Assembly: GCA_029052615.1 (NCBI GenBank)
Contig: JAIDIR010000239.1
Location: 1-6,627 of the forward strand
Direction: 5' to 3'
DNA: 6,627 bases
Origin: Clostridia bacterium
GTDB lineage: Bacteria > Bacillota > Clostridia > Christensenellales > Borkfalkiaceae
The position numbers and the translations under genes are program-made. This document shows, in pieces, positions 1 to 6,100 of the stretch (position 1 is the stretch's first letter; every line of letters starts with the position of its first letter). The notes under the pieces were generated by a model. It was given only the letters and a program-made list of their open reading frames with translations, did no database searches and was not told the DNA's origin.

Positions 1-1223
1 TCTATATACACACCCTCGCCCGCGTCGTAAATTTTCAGAAGCGAATTGACCAGAGTGGTCTTGCCGCTGCCCACCTTGCCGACCACGCCCACCGTCTCAC
101 CCGCAGCGATTTCCAGCGTGATATTTTTGAGCGCCGGGCTCTTGCAGTCGGGGTAGGTGAACGAAAAATTCTTAAAGCTTACCGCGCCATTGACGTCCGT
201 AAGCACGGTTGCGTTTTCCACCTTTTCAGGCTCCTCGGAAGCGAGGAACGACGACACGCGTTTTAAAGAAGCCTTGGCGCGCGAACGCATTGATATAATC
301 TGTCCGAGCGCCATCATGGGCCATATCATTGTTTCGAAATATCCGAGGAAGGTTATAAGCCCGCCCGCCGATAAATCGACCGTATGCCCGAATATATTGG
401 CGGGGTTGCCCGTAACGCCCGCGTACACGAAATAGCCGCCCGCGCCCAGCACTATGGCGGTGATAAGCGCGATTATAAAGGCTATAATGCAGTCGAAAAG
501 CACGGTAAGGCGCGCGTACGAAAGGTTTGCGTCCCTGTTCTTTTTCACCGTCTTTGCAAAGCCGTGCAGGCGGCGGCTGCCGTTCAAAAACGCCTTGATT
601 ACCCTTATGCCCGTAAAGCTTTCGCGCGAGTAGTCGTACAGCTTATCGAACTCCGCCTGGCGGCGGCTCCACTTTGCCGACTGGAATTTTTCGACCAGCG
701 CACCCCACACCGCAATGAGCACGAGGGGGATAAAAACTATAAGCGAAAGCACCCAGTCGAGGCGCACCATTTTTATAATGACGAGTATGGTCAGAAAGCT
801 TGCGTCGAACAGCATTATGGTGCCCCAGCCCAGAAACTCTTCAATGGTTTCGAGGTCGGTGGTGAACCACGCCATAACCGTGCCCACCCTGGTTTTGCCG
901 TAATAGGAAAGGGGCAGGCGCTCGCTCTTGACGAACATCTGCCTTCGTAGCCCCGCCTCGGTCTTTTGCGACGCGGCAAAAATGGACAGACGCCACGCGA
1001 CTCTGCCCGCAAACAGGACGACGGCGACGACTATCACGCCGACGATAATTTCGTTCAGCTCCGCACTGTCGACGCCGCTTCCGCCCAGAAGGTCAACTAT
1101 CCTGCCCAGATATTCGGGAATGAGCAGCTGGAACCAGTCCACCGCCACCAGCCCGGCTATGCCGATAAGATAGAGCCAGATATATTTGAGATAATACCTG
1201 TTTAAATACTTGCCTAATAACAT
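1..1223 (-). CDS. ABC exporter half-transporter, permease-ATPase (3' end outside window)
   Basis: This is a type IV (multidrug/lipid-type) ABC exporter half-transporter. Such proteins work in the cytoplasmic membrane as homo- or heterodimers and use ATP to push substrates out. I translated 407 residues from the ATG at 1223; the frame is open to the window edge. Membrane segments lie near residues 14-36, 59-80, 134-152, 156-177, 243-268 and 288-310, the usual six-helix domain. The nucleotide-binding domain begins near 348, with the A-loop aromatic in FSFTYPD (Tyr357) and Walker A GKVGSGKT at 382-389 (Lys388). The signature motif, Walker B and H-loop fall outside the window, so catalytic competence cannot be judged. 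The ATG overlaps the stop of the upstream DUF3737 gene by one base (TAATG), which supports this start and an operon. Exporters of this type are often paired with a second half-transporter, which may lie beyond base 1. The substrate is unknown. Confidence 0.93.
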   Translation of the reverse strand, partial: MLLGKYLNRYYLKYIWLYLIGIAGLVAVDWFQLLIPEYLGRIVDLLGGSGVDSAELNEIIVGVIVVAVVLFAGRVAWRLSIFAASQKTEAGLRRQMFVKSERLPLSYYGKTRVGTVMAWFTTDLETIEEFLGWGTIMLFDASFLTILVIIKMVRLDWVLSLIVFIPLVLIAVWGALVEKFQSAKWSRRQAEFDKLYDYSRESFTGIRVIKAFLNGSRRLHGFAKTVKKNRDANLSYARLTVLFDCIIAFIIALITAIVLGAGGYFVYAGVTGNPANIFGHTVDLSAGGLITFLGYFETMIWPMMALGQIISMRSRAKASLKRVSSFLASEEPEKVENATVLTDVNGAVSFKNFSFTYPDCKSPALKNITLEIAAGETVGVVGKVGSGKTTLVNSLLKIYDAGEGVYI

Positions 1224-2059
1224 TAAATAATCTTAATCACACCGTCGGACTTGGGGTCGTCGCGGATAATTTCACCCACCGCGGGAACGGTGATCGTGCC
1301 TTTGTAAGGATTTTTGATGCTGATGACGGGCGTGCATATTTCCGCCTCCGCCTCAGACTTTTCGAAGGCGAGGTCGCACCCCTCCATCTTGCAATTTATA
1401 AGCTTCAAGCCGCGGCAATAGCAGAAGGGCTGGGTGCCTATAATCGTGCAGTTTATAAGGGTGAGGTTTTGGGAATACCACGCGAAATATTCGCCCTTTA
1501 TCACGCTGTTTTTAACCGTGATATTTTCGCCGTGCCAGAACGCGTCCTTGGTGTCTAAGGTGCAGTTTTCGAACGTGGCGTTCCTGATATACTGGAAGGA
1601 ATACTTGCCCTTGAAATCGACCTTTTCAAACTTGATATCGGTCGAGCGCATCATAAAATATTCGCTTACGGCTTTGCTGTTTTTCATGGTTATTCCGTTC
1701 ACCGACCAGCCGAATTCGGGCGAGATTATATCGCAGTCGGAAATGATAACGTCCGCGCACTCGCGCAGCGCCTTAATGCCGTGCATCTTGGTGCCCGTGA
1801 TTTCAATGCCGTCCGAATACCACAGCGCGGCGCGGCACAGCTCGGTCATTTCGCTGTCCTTTATTTTCAGTCCGTGCACGTGCCAGAAGGGATAGCGCAG
1901 ATTGCAAAAGCACTTTTCAACCTCTATATTTTCGCACTCCTTAACCGCGCTTTCGCCGTCGGCGGGACCGTCGAACGACACCCCTCTTATCAGCGTATTC
2001 TTGCTTCCGTAAAGCGCCCTCTCCTCGTCAAGGCGCACGTTCTCCACGATATTCTTCAC
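1223..2059 (-). CDS. DUF3737 family right-handed beta-helix protein
   Basis: I recognise this 278-residue protein as DUF3737 from its conserved stretches: ERALYGSKNTLIRGVSFDGP (13-32), the NLRYPFWHV region (53-61), KALREC (96-101), SPEFGW (113-118), GKYSFQY (151-157) and the GTQPFCYC region (208-215). It is built of about nine imperfect repeats of roughly 20 residues, each an aromatic-rich turn followed by an alternating strand such as HGLKIKDSEM, QNLTLINCTI or RGLKLINCKM. That is the pattern of a right-handed beta-helix. No signal peptide or membrane segment is seen, so it is probably cytoplasmic. The biochemical function of the family is unknown to me. The start is GTG (2059-2057), with an AGAGGAAA ribosome binding site at 2073-2066. 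A consensus promoter lies about 100 bases upstream. The stop overlaps the ATG of the ABC exporter, so the two are probably made together. A tail after about residue 240 departs from the repeats. Confidence 0.9.
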   Translation of the reverse strand: MKNIVENVRLDEERALYGSKNTLIRGVSFDGPADGESAVKECENIEVEKCFCNLRYPFWHVHGLKIKDSEMTELCRAALWYSDGIEITGTKMHGIKALRECADVIISDCDIISPEFGWSVNGITMKNSKAVSEYFMMRSTDIKFEKVDFKGKYSFQYIRNATFENCTLDTKDAFWHGENITVKNSVIKGEYFAWYSQNLTLINCTIIGTQPFCYCRGLKLINCKMEGCDLAFEKSEAEAEICTPVISIKNPYKGTITVPAVGEIIRDDPKSDGVIKII

Positions 2060-2086
2060 CCGTAATTTCCTCTTTTTTAATTATCG

Positions 2087-2120
2087 TTACACGGCGTAAA
2101 AGCCGTTCCGCGCGGTGTAA
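2087..2120 (-). other. possible structured 5' leader of the DUF3737-ABC transcript
   Basis: The predicted transcript from the minus promoter would have a leader of about 100 bases. Within it, ACGGC and GCCGT (2091-2095 and 2102-2106) can form a 5-bp hairpin with a six-base loop. TTACAC and GTGTAA (2087-2092 and 2115-2120) can form an alternative 6-bp pairing that partly uses the same bases. The arrangement could be an RNA switch or just chance in GC-biased intergenic DNA. It matches no riboswitch class that I recognise. Confidence 0.2.
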
Positions 2121-2166
2121 ATTTTTGCCATATAAGCGGCGGCGTTTACGCGCGCGGTTGCTATAA

Positions 2167-2194
2167 ATTATACCATTTACCGCGCATAAGTCAA
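2167..2194 (-). promoter_or_regulatory. sigma-70/sigma-A promoter of the DUF3737-ABC operon
   Basis: On the minus strand, TTGACT (2194-2189) is followed after 16 bases by a perfect TATAAT (2172-2167). Transcription would start near 2160, giving a leader of about 100 bases before the GTG of the DUF3737 gene. It is back to back with the kinase promoter at 2259-2287. Confidence 0.75.
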
Positions 2195-2239
2195 TTATTT
2201 GCGCGCCGTACGCCCTATAATATATAGCCGCGAGTGCGC

Positions 2240-2255
2240 TTTATGCGCGCATAAA
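2240..2255. promoter_or_regulatory. 16-bp palindrome between divergent promoters, candidate operator
   Basis: TTTATGCGCGCATAAA is a perfect 16-bp palindrome. It ends three bases before the -35 box of the kinase promoter. Nine bases of it (CGCGCATAA, 2246-2254) recur at 2181-2189, where they overlap the -35 end and spacer of the opposite promoter. The position fits a regulator that touches both promoters, but which protein would bind is unknown. Confidence 0.4.
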
Positions 2256-2258
2256 CTA

Positions 2259-2287
2259 TTGACAGCGCAAAAAAAATTGCTTAAAAT
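2259..2287 (+). promoter_or_regulatory. sigma-70/sigma-A promoter of the hybrid histidine kinase gene
   Basis: A consensus TTGACA (2259-2264) is followed by a 17-base spacer, which contains an A-tract, and TAAAAT (2282-2287). Transcription should start near 2294, about 30 bases before the kinase ATG. Because the promoter lies inside the longest open frame, it argues against any start upstream of 2294. Confidence 0.78.
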
Positions 2288-2311
2288 GATAACGGAATTT
2301 ATTTTACGGAA

Positions 2312-2319
2312 GAGGAAAG
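2312..2319 (+). promoter_or_regulatory. ribosome binding site that fixes the kinase start
   Basis: GAGGAAAG with its GAGG core at 2312-2315 sits nine bases before the ATG at 2325. The open frame itself extends upstream to 2199, but those earlier starts lie before or within the promoter and no comparable site precedes them. Confidence 0.8.
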
Positions 2320-2324
2320 ATTTT

Positions 2325-4973
2325 ATGGGACTGAGTGAAACTACGAAAAAATGGCAGAAACTTTCCAAACGCGTATTGCTTATCGGCGTTGCCGTGGGGC
2401 TTGCGGTATGCATAGCGATGTTCATAGTTCTGGGCGTGTACACCAACAACAAGAGCAAGGACACGATTAACGACGTAGGCGAAACCTTTATGACGGGCAT
2501 CGGCAGCCAGATGGTTATGCGCTATAACCAGGTTATCGAGCAGCGCACGACTATGGTCGAGGCGTTGCACACCACCTACCGTTCGAGCGACGAGGACGTC
2601 AACGACAAGATGAAATTCGCCGCCGAAAAGAGAGGCTTCGACTACCTTGCGTTTATGGACGGGGAGGGCAACCTTCAAATGCTTTTGGGCGACACGGTAC
2701 GCCCCGACGAGCCCGCCCCCTTTATATCCTCGCTTAAAGACGACAAAGTAAACAAGTTTGCCGTTGCAACCAGCTACAAGGCGGACGGCACCACGGCAAT
2801 CGACACGGGCATAGTGCTCATCGGCGTGCCCACCACCGCCGACGGCGACGACGACCACGACAAGCCCTATAAGCTTGAAAACGGCGGCGAAAGCGTTGCG
2901 CTTATCGCGGGGCTCAAAAATCCAATGCTTAGCGATATGCTTGCCGAAACCAGCACGGACGGCAGCGTTGCAAAGCGCTTCGACACGCACATTATCCGCA
3001 GCAACGGCGCGTACGTTCTGCACCCCAACAACACCGAAGACCACACGCAGTACGCCGATTTCTTCGAGCAAATCCGCAGCGGTTTCGGTATGGACGAAGC
3101 CGAAGCGGAAAGCCTTATCGAAACGCTTAAAACCAGAATGACCACGCACAAGGTATTTTCGACGGTCATAAACTCTTCCACTCCGCGCAGGCATATGTAC
3201 TGTGCAAGTCTGGAAAATTCCGAATGGTACCTCGTGACGGTAATGAACTATACCGACCTCGACGCAAAGGTTACGGGCCTGTCCAAAGCGTTGACGGGCG
3301 TTACCGTAGGCATATGCGCGGTCATAATGGTTATCATAGTGGCAGTGTTCGTCGTTTATCTTATCCTCAACAGGCGCAACCTTCAGCAGGTCGAACACGC
3401 AAGAGAGGTTGCCGAGAACGCCAACAGGGCGAAGAGCGAATTCCTTTCCAATATGTCGCACGACATAAGAACGCCAATGAACGCCATAGTCGGCATGACC
3501 GCTATTGCCATTGCCAACGAGGATAACAGAGAGCAGGTTTCCGACTGCCTTAAAAAGATATCGTTATCCTCCCGCCACCTTCTGGGGCTTATAAACGACG
3601 TGCTGGATATGTCCAAAATCGAGAGCGGCAAAATGACCCTCAATATGGAGCAGATATCGCTTAGCGAAATGATTGAAGGCATTGCAACCATAATGCAGCC
3701 GCAGATAAAAATCAAGAAGCAGAAGTTCGATATTTACGTGCACAGCGTAACCGCCGAAAAGGTTTATTGCGACAGCGTAAGACTTAACCAGGTCCTTCTG
3801 AACCTGCTTTCCAACGCCTACAAATTTACGCCCGACAAGGGCACGATAGACCTTTCGCTCTATCAGGAGGAATCGCCCCTTGGCAACCGCTACGTGCGCA
3901 CCCATATAGAGGTGCAGGACAGCGGCATAGGCATGAGCGAGGAATTCCAGAAAAAGATATTCGATTCGTTCACCCGCGAGGACAGTGCCCGCGTAAACAA
4001 GACCGAGGGCACGGGGCTTGGAATGTCGATAACCAAATACATAGTCGACTCCATGCACGGCACCATAGAGGTCAACAGCAAGCTGGGGCTTGGCACCAAG
4101 TTCCACGTAACGCTTGACCTTGAAATAGCCGAAACCGAAGAGGTTGATATGGTTCTTCCCGAGTGGAAGATGCTCGTCGTCGACGACGACCAGATGCTGT
4201 GCGACACGACGGTATCCTCCCTCGCCTCGATAGGCGTCAAGGCGGATTCGACGCTGGACGGCGAATCGGCAATAAAGATGGCTGTTGAAGCGCACGAAAA
4301 CGGAAGCGACTACGACGTGATTTTAATGGACTGGAAGCTCCCCGGTATGGACGGCATAGAAACGGCGCGCCGCCTGCACGCAACATTAAAGAAGAATATT
4401 CCCGTCCTGCTCATCTCGGCTTACGACTGGTCGGAAATAGAGGACGACGCGCGCGACGCGGGCATAAGCGGATTTATAGCAAAGCCCCTGTTCAAGTCCA
4501 CCCTGTTCTACGGACTTAAAAAGTTTGCCGACGGCGCGGCGGCAGCTCAGGCGTCACAGGAAGCGCAGCCCCGCAAGAGCGAAGTCAACCTTGAAGGCAA
4601 AAACATTCTGGTTGCCGAGGACAACGACCTCAACTGGGAAATTGCCGAGCTGCTTTTGACCAACGCGGGGCTCAAAGTCGAGCACGCCGAAAACGGTCAG
4701 GTCTGCGTGGATAAGCTTCTTGAACACAAGCCCGATTATTACGACGCAATTTTAATGGACGTCCGTATGCCGGTTATGAACGGTCTGGAAGCGGCGACCT
4801 ATATAAGAGGGCTGAGAAAGGGTTACAACAAAATTCCCATTATAGCAATGACCGCCGACGCGTTTGCCGAGGATATGCAAAAGTGCCTCGAGTGCGGTAT
4901 GAACGCGCACATAGCCAAGCCCATTGATATAGAAGTGGTAAAGGCAACGCTTGCAAAATTCATAGAAGAATAA
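2325..4973 (+). CDS. membrane hybrid sensor histidine kinase with two receiver domains
   Basis: This 882-residue protein should sense an external signal, autophosphorylate on histidine and pass the phosphate to internal aspartates. In order it has TM helix 1 (about 17-39), an extracytoplasmic dCache-like sensor (about 40-320), TM helix 2 (about 323-348), HisKA with SHDIRTPMN (phospho-His379), and a HATPase. The HATPase shows the N-box (Asn493, Asn497), the G1 box DSGIGM (532-537) and the G2 box GTGLGM (562-567). Receiver 1 (about 616-732) has Asp620-622, phospho-Asp669, Ser698 and Lys720. Receiver 2 (about 761-880) has Glu765, Asp766, phospho-Asp812, Thr843 and Lys865. All key catalytic residues are present. 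A polar, Ala/Gln-rich linker of about 25 residues separates the receivers. There is no Hpt or DNA-binding output domain and no response regulator gene beside it, so its phosphorelay partner must be encoded elsewhere. The gene is monocistronic between its own promoter and terminator. The ligand cannot be read from the sequence. Confidence 0.95.
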   Translation: MGLSETTKKWQKLSKRVLLIGVAVGLAVCIAMFIVLGVYTNNKSKDTINDVGETFMTGIGSQMVMRYNQVIEQRTTMVEALHTTYRSSDEDVNDKMKFAAEKRGFDYLAFMDGEGNLQMLLGDTVRPDEPAPFISSLKDDKVNKFAVATSYKADGTTAIDTGIVLIGVPTTADGDDDHDKPYKLENGGESVALIAGLKNPMLSDMLAETSTDGSVAKRFDTHIIRSNGAYVLHPNNTEDHTQYADFFEQIRSGFGMDEAEAESLIETLKTRMTTHKVFSTVINSSTPRRHMYCASLENSEWYLVTVMNYTDLDAKVTGLSKALTGVTVGICAVIMVIIVAVFVVYLILNRRNLQQVEHAREVAENANRAKSEFLSNMSHDIRTPMNAIVGMTAIAIANEDNREQVSDCLKKISLSSRHLLGLINDVLDMSKIESGKMTLNMEQISLSEMIEGIATIMQPQIKIKKQKFDIYVHSVTAEKVYCDSVRLNQVLLNLLSNAYKFTPDKGTIDLSLYQEESPLGNRYVRTHIEVQDSGIGMSEEFQKKIFDSFTREDSARVNKTEGTGLGMSITKYIVDSMHGTIEVNSKLGLGTKFHVTLDLEIAETEEVDMVLPEWKMLVVDDDQMLCDTTVSSLASIGVKADSTLDGESAIKMAVEAHENGSDYDVILMDWKLPGMDGIETARRLHATLKKNIPVLLISAYDWSEIEDDARDAGISGFIAKPLFKSTLFYGLKKFADGAAAAQASQEAQPRKSEVNLEGKNILVAEDNDLNWEIAELLLTNAGLKVEHAENGQVCVDKLLEHKPDYYDAILMDVRMPVMNGLEAATYIRGLRKGYNKIPIIAMTADAFAEDMQKCLECGMNAHIAKPIDIEVVKATLAKFIEE

Positions 4974-4977
4974 AAGA

Positions 4978-5007
4978 AATCCCGCGCCGAACGGCGCGGG
5001 ATTTTTT
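4978..5007 (+). terminator. rho-independent terminator after the kinase gene
   Basis: Arms 4978-4988 and 4993-5003 form a perfect 11-bp GC-rich stem (core CCCGCGCC/GGCGCGGG) around a GAAC loop. A run of six T follows at 5002-5007. It starts five bases after the kinase stop. On the minus strand the stem is followed by TCTTTTATT, so it may also stop transcripts from the converging MarR gene. Confidence 0.93.
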
Positions 5008-5018
5008 ATTTTACCACT

Positions 5019-5459
5019 CTATTTTCCGTCGCAGATTTTCTGCAAATTGCCCGAAACCAAGTCCAGCCCTTTATAGAAAACCGCTCTGTCCTCGTCGCTC
5101 AAGCCCTCGCTTGCGGCGGCAAGAATACTGTCCACCCTGCCCGCAATCGACTTGCTTACTTCCATACCCTTTTGGGTAAGCACTACGGGGCTTTTATACT
5201 TTTTAAGCGCCGCGCCCTCGCACGTCACGTAGCCTTCTTTACTGAGGTAATCCACCGCGCGCGAAATAGCCGCCTTGTCCTCGTCGCAGATAACGGTAAG
5301 CTCACTTGCGGTAAGCGGCTTTTCCTCCCTGTAAAGATAATACAGGCAGGATACGTGGGTACTTTTCAGCCCAAACCTTGACATTTCCTCCACCTTTATT
5401 CTGTGGATATTGCGCACGATTCTGTTTACCAGAACGGTAAACGTGCTGAATCTGTCCAT
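5019..5459 (-). CDS. MarR family winged-helix transcriptional regulator
   Basis: At 146 residues this is the usual size for a MarR regulator, a dimeric DNA-binding protein often released by small phenolic or other ligands. The N-terminal helices (about 1-45) form the dimer interface. The winged helix-turn-helix follows: LTASELTVICDEDKAAISRA (49-68), with the recognition helix about 62-76, and then the wing KKYKSPVVLTQKG (86-98). The C-terminal helices (about 100-145) complete the dimerisation domain. The ATG at 5459 has a good GAGAGGAA ribosome binding site at 5472-5465. The gene has its own consensus promoter with a palindrome over the predicted transcription start, which suggests that it represses itself. 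It converges with the kinase gene and has no co-directional target gene next to it, so its regulon beyond itself is not evident. The family call is firm; the ligand is unknown. Confidence 0.92.
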   Translation of the reverse strand: MDRFSTFTVLVNRIVRNIHRIKVEEMSRFGLKSTHVSCLYYLYREEKPLTASELTVICDEDKAAISRAVDYLSKEGYVTCEGAALKKYKSPVVLTQKGMEVSKSIAGRVDSILAAASEGLSDEDRAVFYKGLDLVSGNLQKICDGK

Positions 5460-5482
5460 AATAATTCCTCTCGCTTATAATA

Positions 5483-5496
5483 GTTGACGCGTCAAC
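5483..5496. promoter_or_regulatory. perfect 14-bp palindrome, candidate MarR operator
   Basis: GTTGACGCGTCAAC is a perfect palindrome at about +1 to +14 of the MarR gene's predicted transcript, where a bound repressor would block initiation. An 8-base part, TAGTTGAC (5481-5488), recurs in inverted orientation as GTCAACTA at 5527-5534, over the -35 box. The promoter is therefore flanked by two related half-sites. This is the arrangement expected for MarR autoregulation, but binding by this protein is inferred. Confidence 0.6.
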
Positions 5497-5502
5497 ACGC
5501 TT

Positions 5503-5531
5503 ATTGTATGGCACTGCGCGCAATTTGTCAA
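5503..5531 (-). promoter_or_regulatory. sigma-70/sigma-A promoter of the MarR gene
   Basis: On the minus strand a perfect TTGACA (5531-5526), a 17-base spacer and TACAAT (5508-5503) make a near-consensus promoter. Transcription should start near 5496, at the edge of the palindrome, with a leader of about 37 bases before the ATG at 5459. Confidence 0.82.
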
Positions 5532-5533
5532 CT

Positions 5534-5567
5534 AAAAAAGCGCCGCGCGTTTTTCAACGCGCGGCGC
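5534..5567 (-). terminator. rho-independent terminator of the XRE gene pair
   Basis: A perfect 12-bp stem (5540-5551 with 5556-5567, tetraloop) is followed on the minus strand by six T (5539-5534). It begins eight bases after the stop of the second XRE gene and ends three bases before the -35 box of the MarR promoter, so it should insulate the MarR gene from read-through. Confidence 0.88.
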
Positions 5568-5570
5568 ATT
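5540..5570. repeat. 31-base hairpin repeat, copy 1
   Basis: These 31 bases (arm GCGCCGCGCGTT, loop TTTC, arm AACGCGCGGCGC, then ATT) are identical and in the same orientation to 6565-6595. The two copies bracket the XRE-XRE/SLOG gene group. It may be a dispersed hairpin element of this genome or a duplicated terminator. Confidence 0.85.
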
Positions 5571-5574
5571 ATAT

Positions 5575-5772
5575 TTAATAATCTGTTCTGCCCAGTAGGT
5601 AATCGCTTGTTACACCGAAAAAGTCGCATAAAACCGCAATCGCGGAAGCCGTCGGTTCCGACTGCCCAAGTTCCCAACGGGCAATAGACGAAGAGCTTAG
5701 CCCAGTCAATTTTGCAAGACTGTCTTGACTTAACTTCTTTTCTTCTCTCAGTTCCCTTAATATAAGTTTCAT
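5575..5772 (-). CDS. small XRE family helix-turn-helix regulator (second gene of pair)
   Basis: This 65-residue protein is almost only a Cro/C1-type (HTH_3) DNA-binding domain: LRELREEKKLSQDSLAKLTG (6-25), then recognition helix SSSSIARWELG (26-36), then helices through the common ending DYLLGRTD (57-64). No ligand-binding or dimerisation domain is attached. I place the start at the ATG at 5772, one base after the stop of the upstream XRE gene (TAAGATG), which implies translational coupling. An earlier in-frame ATG at 5808 would overlap that gene by 35 bases and add a non-conserved leader, so I reject it. No good ribosome binding site precedes 5772. The pair may regulate the divergent SLOG-like gene or its own promoter through the inverted repeat at 6053-6072. 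Similar small XRE proteins occur in phages, toxin-antitoxin loci and ordinary chromosomes, so the role is open. Confidence 0.85.
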   Translation of the reverse strand: MKLILRELREEKKLSQDSLAKLTGLSSSSIARWELGQSEPTASAIAVLCDFFGVTSDYLLGRTDY

Positions 5773-5773
5773 C

Positions 5774-6007
5774 TTAATCTGATATATCTTTGAAAACAGG
5801 GTCGGCAAAAAATTCTTCTAAACTCATATTCAATGTTGCCGCAATCTGATAAACGGTATCCGTTGAAACTTTCTTATATTCGCAATCGACAACAGCGTAA
5901 ACGACTTGTTTGTCAATACCTCCTTTTTGTGCCAAAGCGTAAGGAGTAAGATTTTCTTTTTCTAAAATTGCAGATAATCTTTTTGCAATTGCTTCATTAA
6001 GTTTCAT
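5774..6007 (-). CDS. small XRE family helix-turn-helix regulator (first gene of pair)
   Basis: This is a 77-residue single-domain XRE protein. The helices run from MKLNEAIAKRLSAILEKEN (1-19), through the helix-turn-helix TPYALAQKGGIDKQVVYAVV (21-40), to DTVYQIAATLNMSLEEFFAD (50-69), the usual five-helix Cro/C1 layout. A short acidic tail follows. The start at 6007 is preceded only by a weak AGAAAG-like ribosome binding site. A TATAAT box lies at 6032-6027. The gene is strikingly AT-rich (62 of 180 bases G+C over 5821-6000) beside the kinase gene (70 of 120 over 4201-4320), which suggests acquisition from another genome. It ends one base before the next XRE gene and is divergent from the SLOG-like gene. 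It could be the repressor acting at 6053-6072; a toxin-antitoxin role is not supported, because no toxin-like partner is visible. Confidence 0.85.
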   Translation of the reverse strand: MKLNEAIAKRLSAILEKENLTPYALAQKGGIDKQVVYAVVDCEYKKVSTDTVYQIAATLNMSLEEFFADPVFKDISD

Positions 6008-6026
6008 CTTTCTACCACTTGCAAAT

Positions 6027-6032
6027 ATTATA
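6027..6032 (-). promoter_or_regulatory. -10 box upstream of the XRE gene pair
   Basis: A perfect TATAAT lies on the minus strand about 20 bases before the ATG at 6007. The nearest good -35 hexamer, TTGACT at 6059-6054, is 21 bases away, longer than the usual 16-18. The promoter may therefore be weak, use a poor -35, or need an activator. Confidence 0.45.
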
Positions 6033-6052
6033 TGGCAGACAATGAAAATTAT

Positions 6053-6072
6053 TAGTCAAGTGTGCTTGACTA
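6053..6072. promoter_or_regulatory. 20-bp inverted repeat, candidate XRE operator
   Basis: TAGTCAAG and CTTGACTA form perfect 8-bp arms around a TGTG centre. The repeat lies between the divergent XRE pair and the SLOG-like gene. Each arm contains TTGACT in the outward direction, so a bound protein would cover the -35 region on both sides. The size and spacing suit a dimeric XRE protein. Binding is inferred. Confidence 0.6.
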
Positions 6073-6094
6073 CTGCGGCGGTTTATTATACAAT
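6066..6094 (+). promoter_or_regulatory. promoter of the SLOG-like gene, probably giving a leaderless mRNA
   Basis: TTGACT (6066-6071), a 17-base spacer and TACAAT (6089-6094) match the sigma-70/sigma-A consensus well. The ATG at 6101 is the seventh base after the -10 box, which is where transcription would start. No Shine-Dalgarno sequence precedes that ATG. Confidence 0.6.
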
Positions 6095-6100
6095 AAGTTC

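Noticed and set aside
384..950. Plus-strand open frame of 188 codons opposite the ABC exporter
   Set aside because: The minus-strand translation is an unbroken ABC exporter with Walker A. The plus frame is a GC-bias shadow.
2216..2221. TATAAT hexamer on the plus strand upstream of the kinase
   Set aside because: No acceptable -35 hexamer lies 16-18 bases upstream, and a much better promoter sits 40 bases downstream.
2199..2324. N-terminal extension of the kinase to an upstream ATG at 2199
   Set aside because: The consensus promoter at 2259-2287 and the ribosome binding site at 2312-2319 both lie downstream of it, and the extension precedes the natural start of the first membrane helix.
2304..3461. 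Long minus-strand open frame (385 codons) opposite the kinase
   Set aside because: It is a shadow frame of the kinase. Its translation is rich in Val, His, Arg and Gly without any recognisable domain, and the plus-strand protein there has clear TM and sensor features.
3564..4295. Minus-strand open frame of 243 codons opposite the HisKA/HATPase region
   Set aside because: The plus strand encodes intact catalytic motifs across the whole stretch. The reverse frame shows no family pattern.
5715..5727. 13-bp palindrome CAAGACTGTCTTG
   Set aside because: It lies inside the coding sequence of the second XRE gene, and no promoter is near it. It is most likely chance.
5773..5808. Longer start for the second XRE gene at 5808
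   Set aside because: It would overlap the upstream XRE gene by 35 bases, and the added residues are unlike XRE proteins. The ATG at 5772 is directly coupled to the preceding stop.
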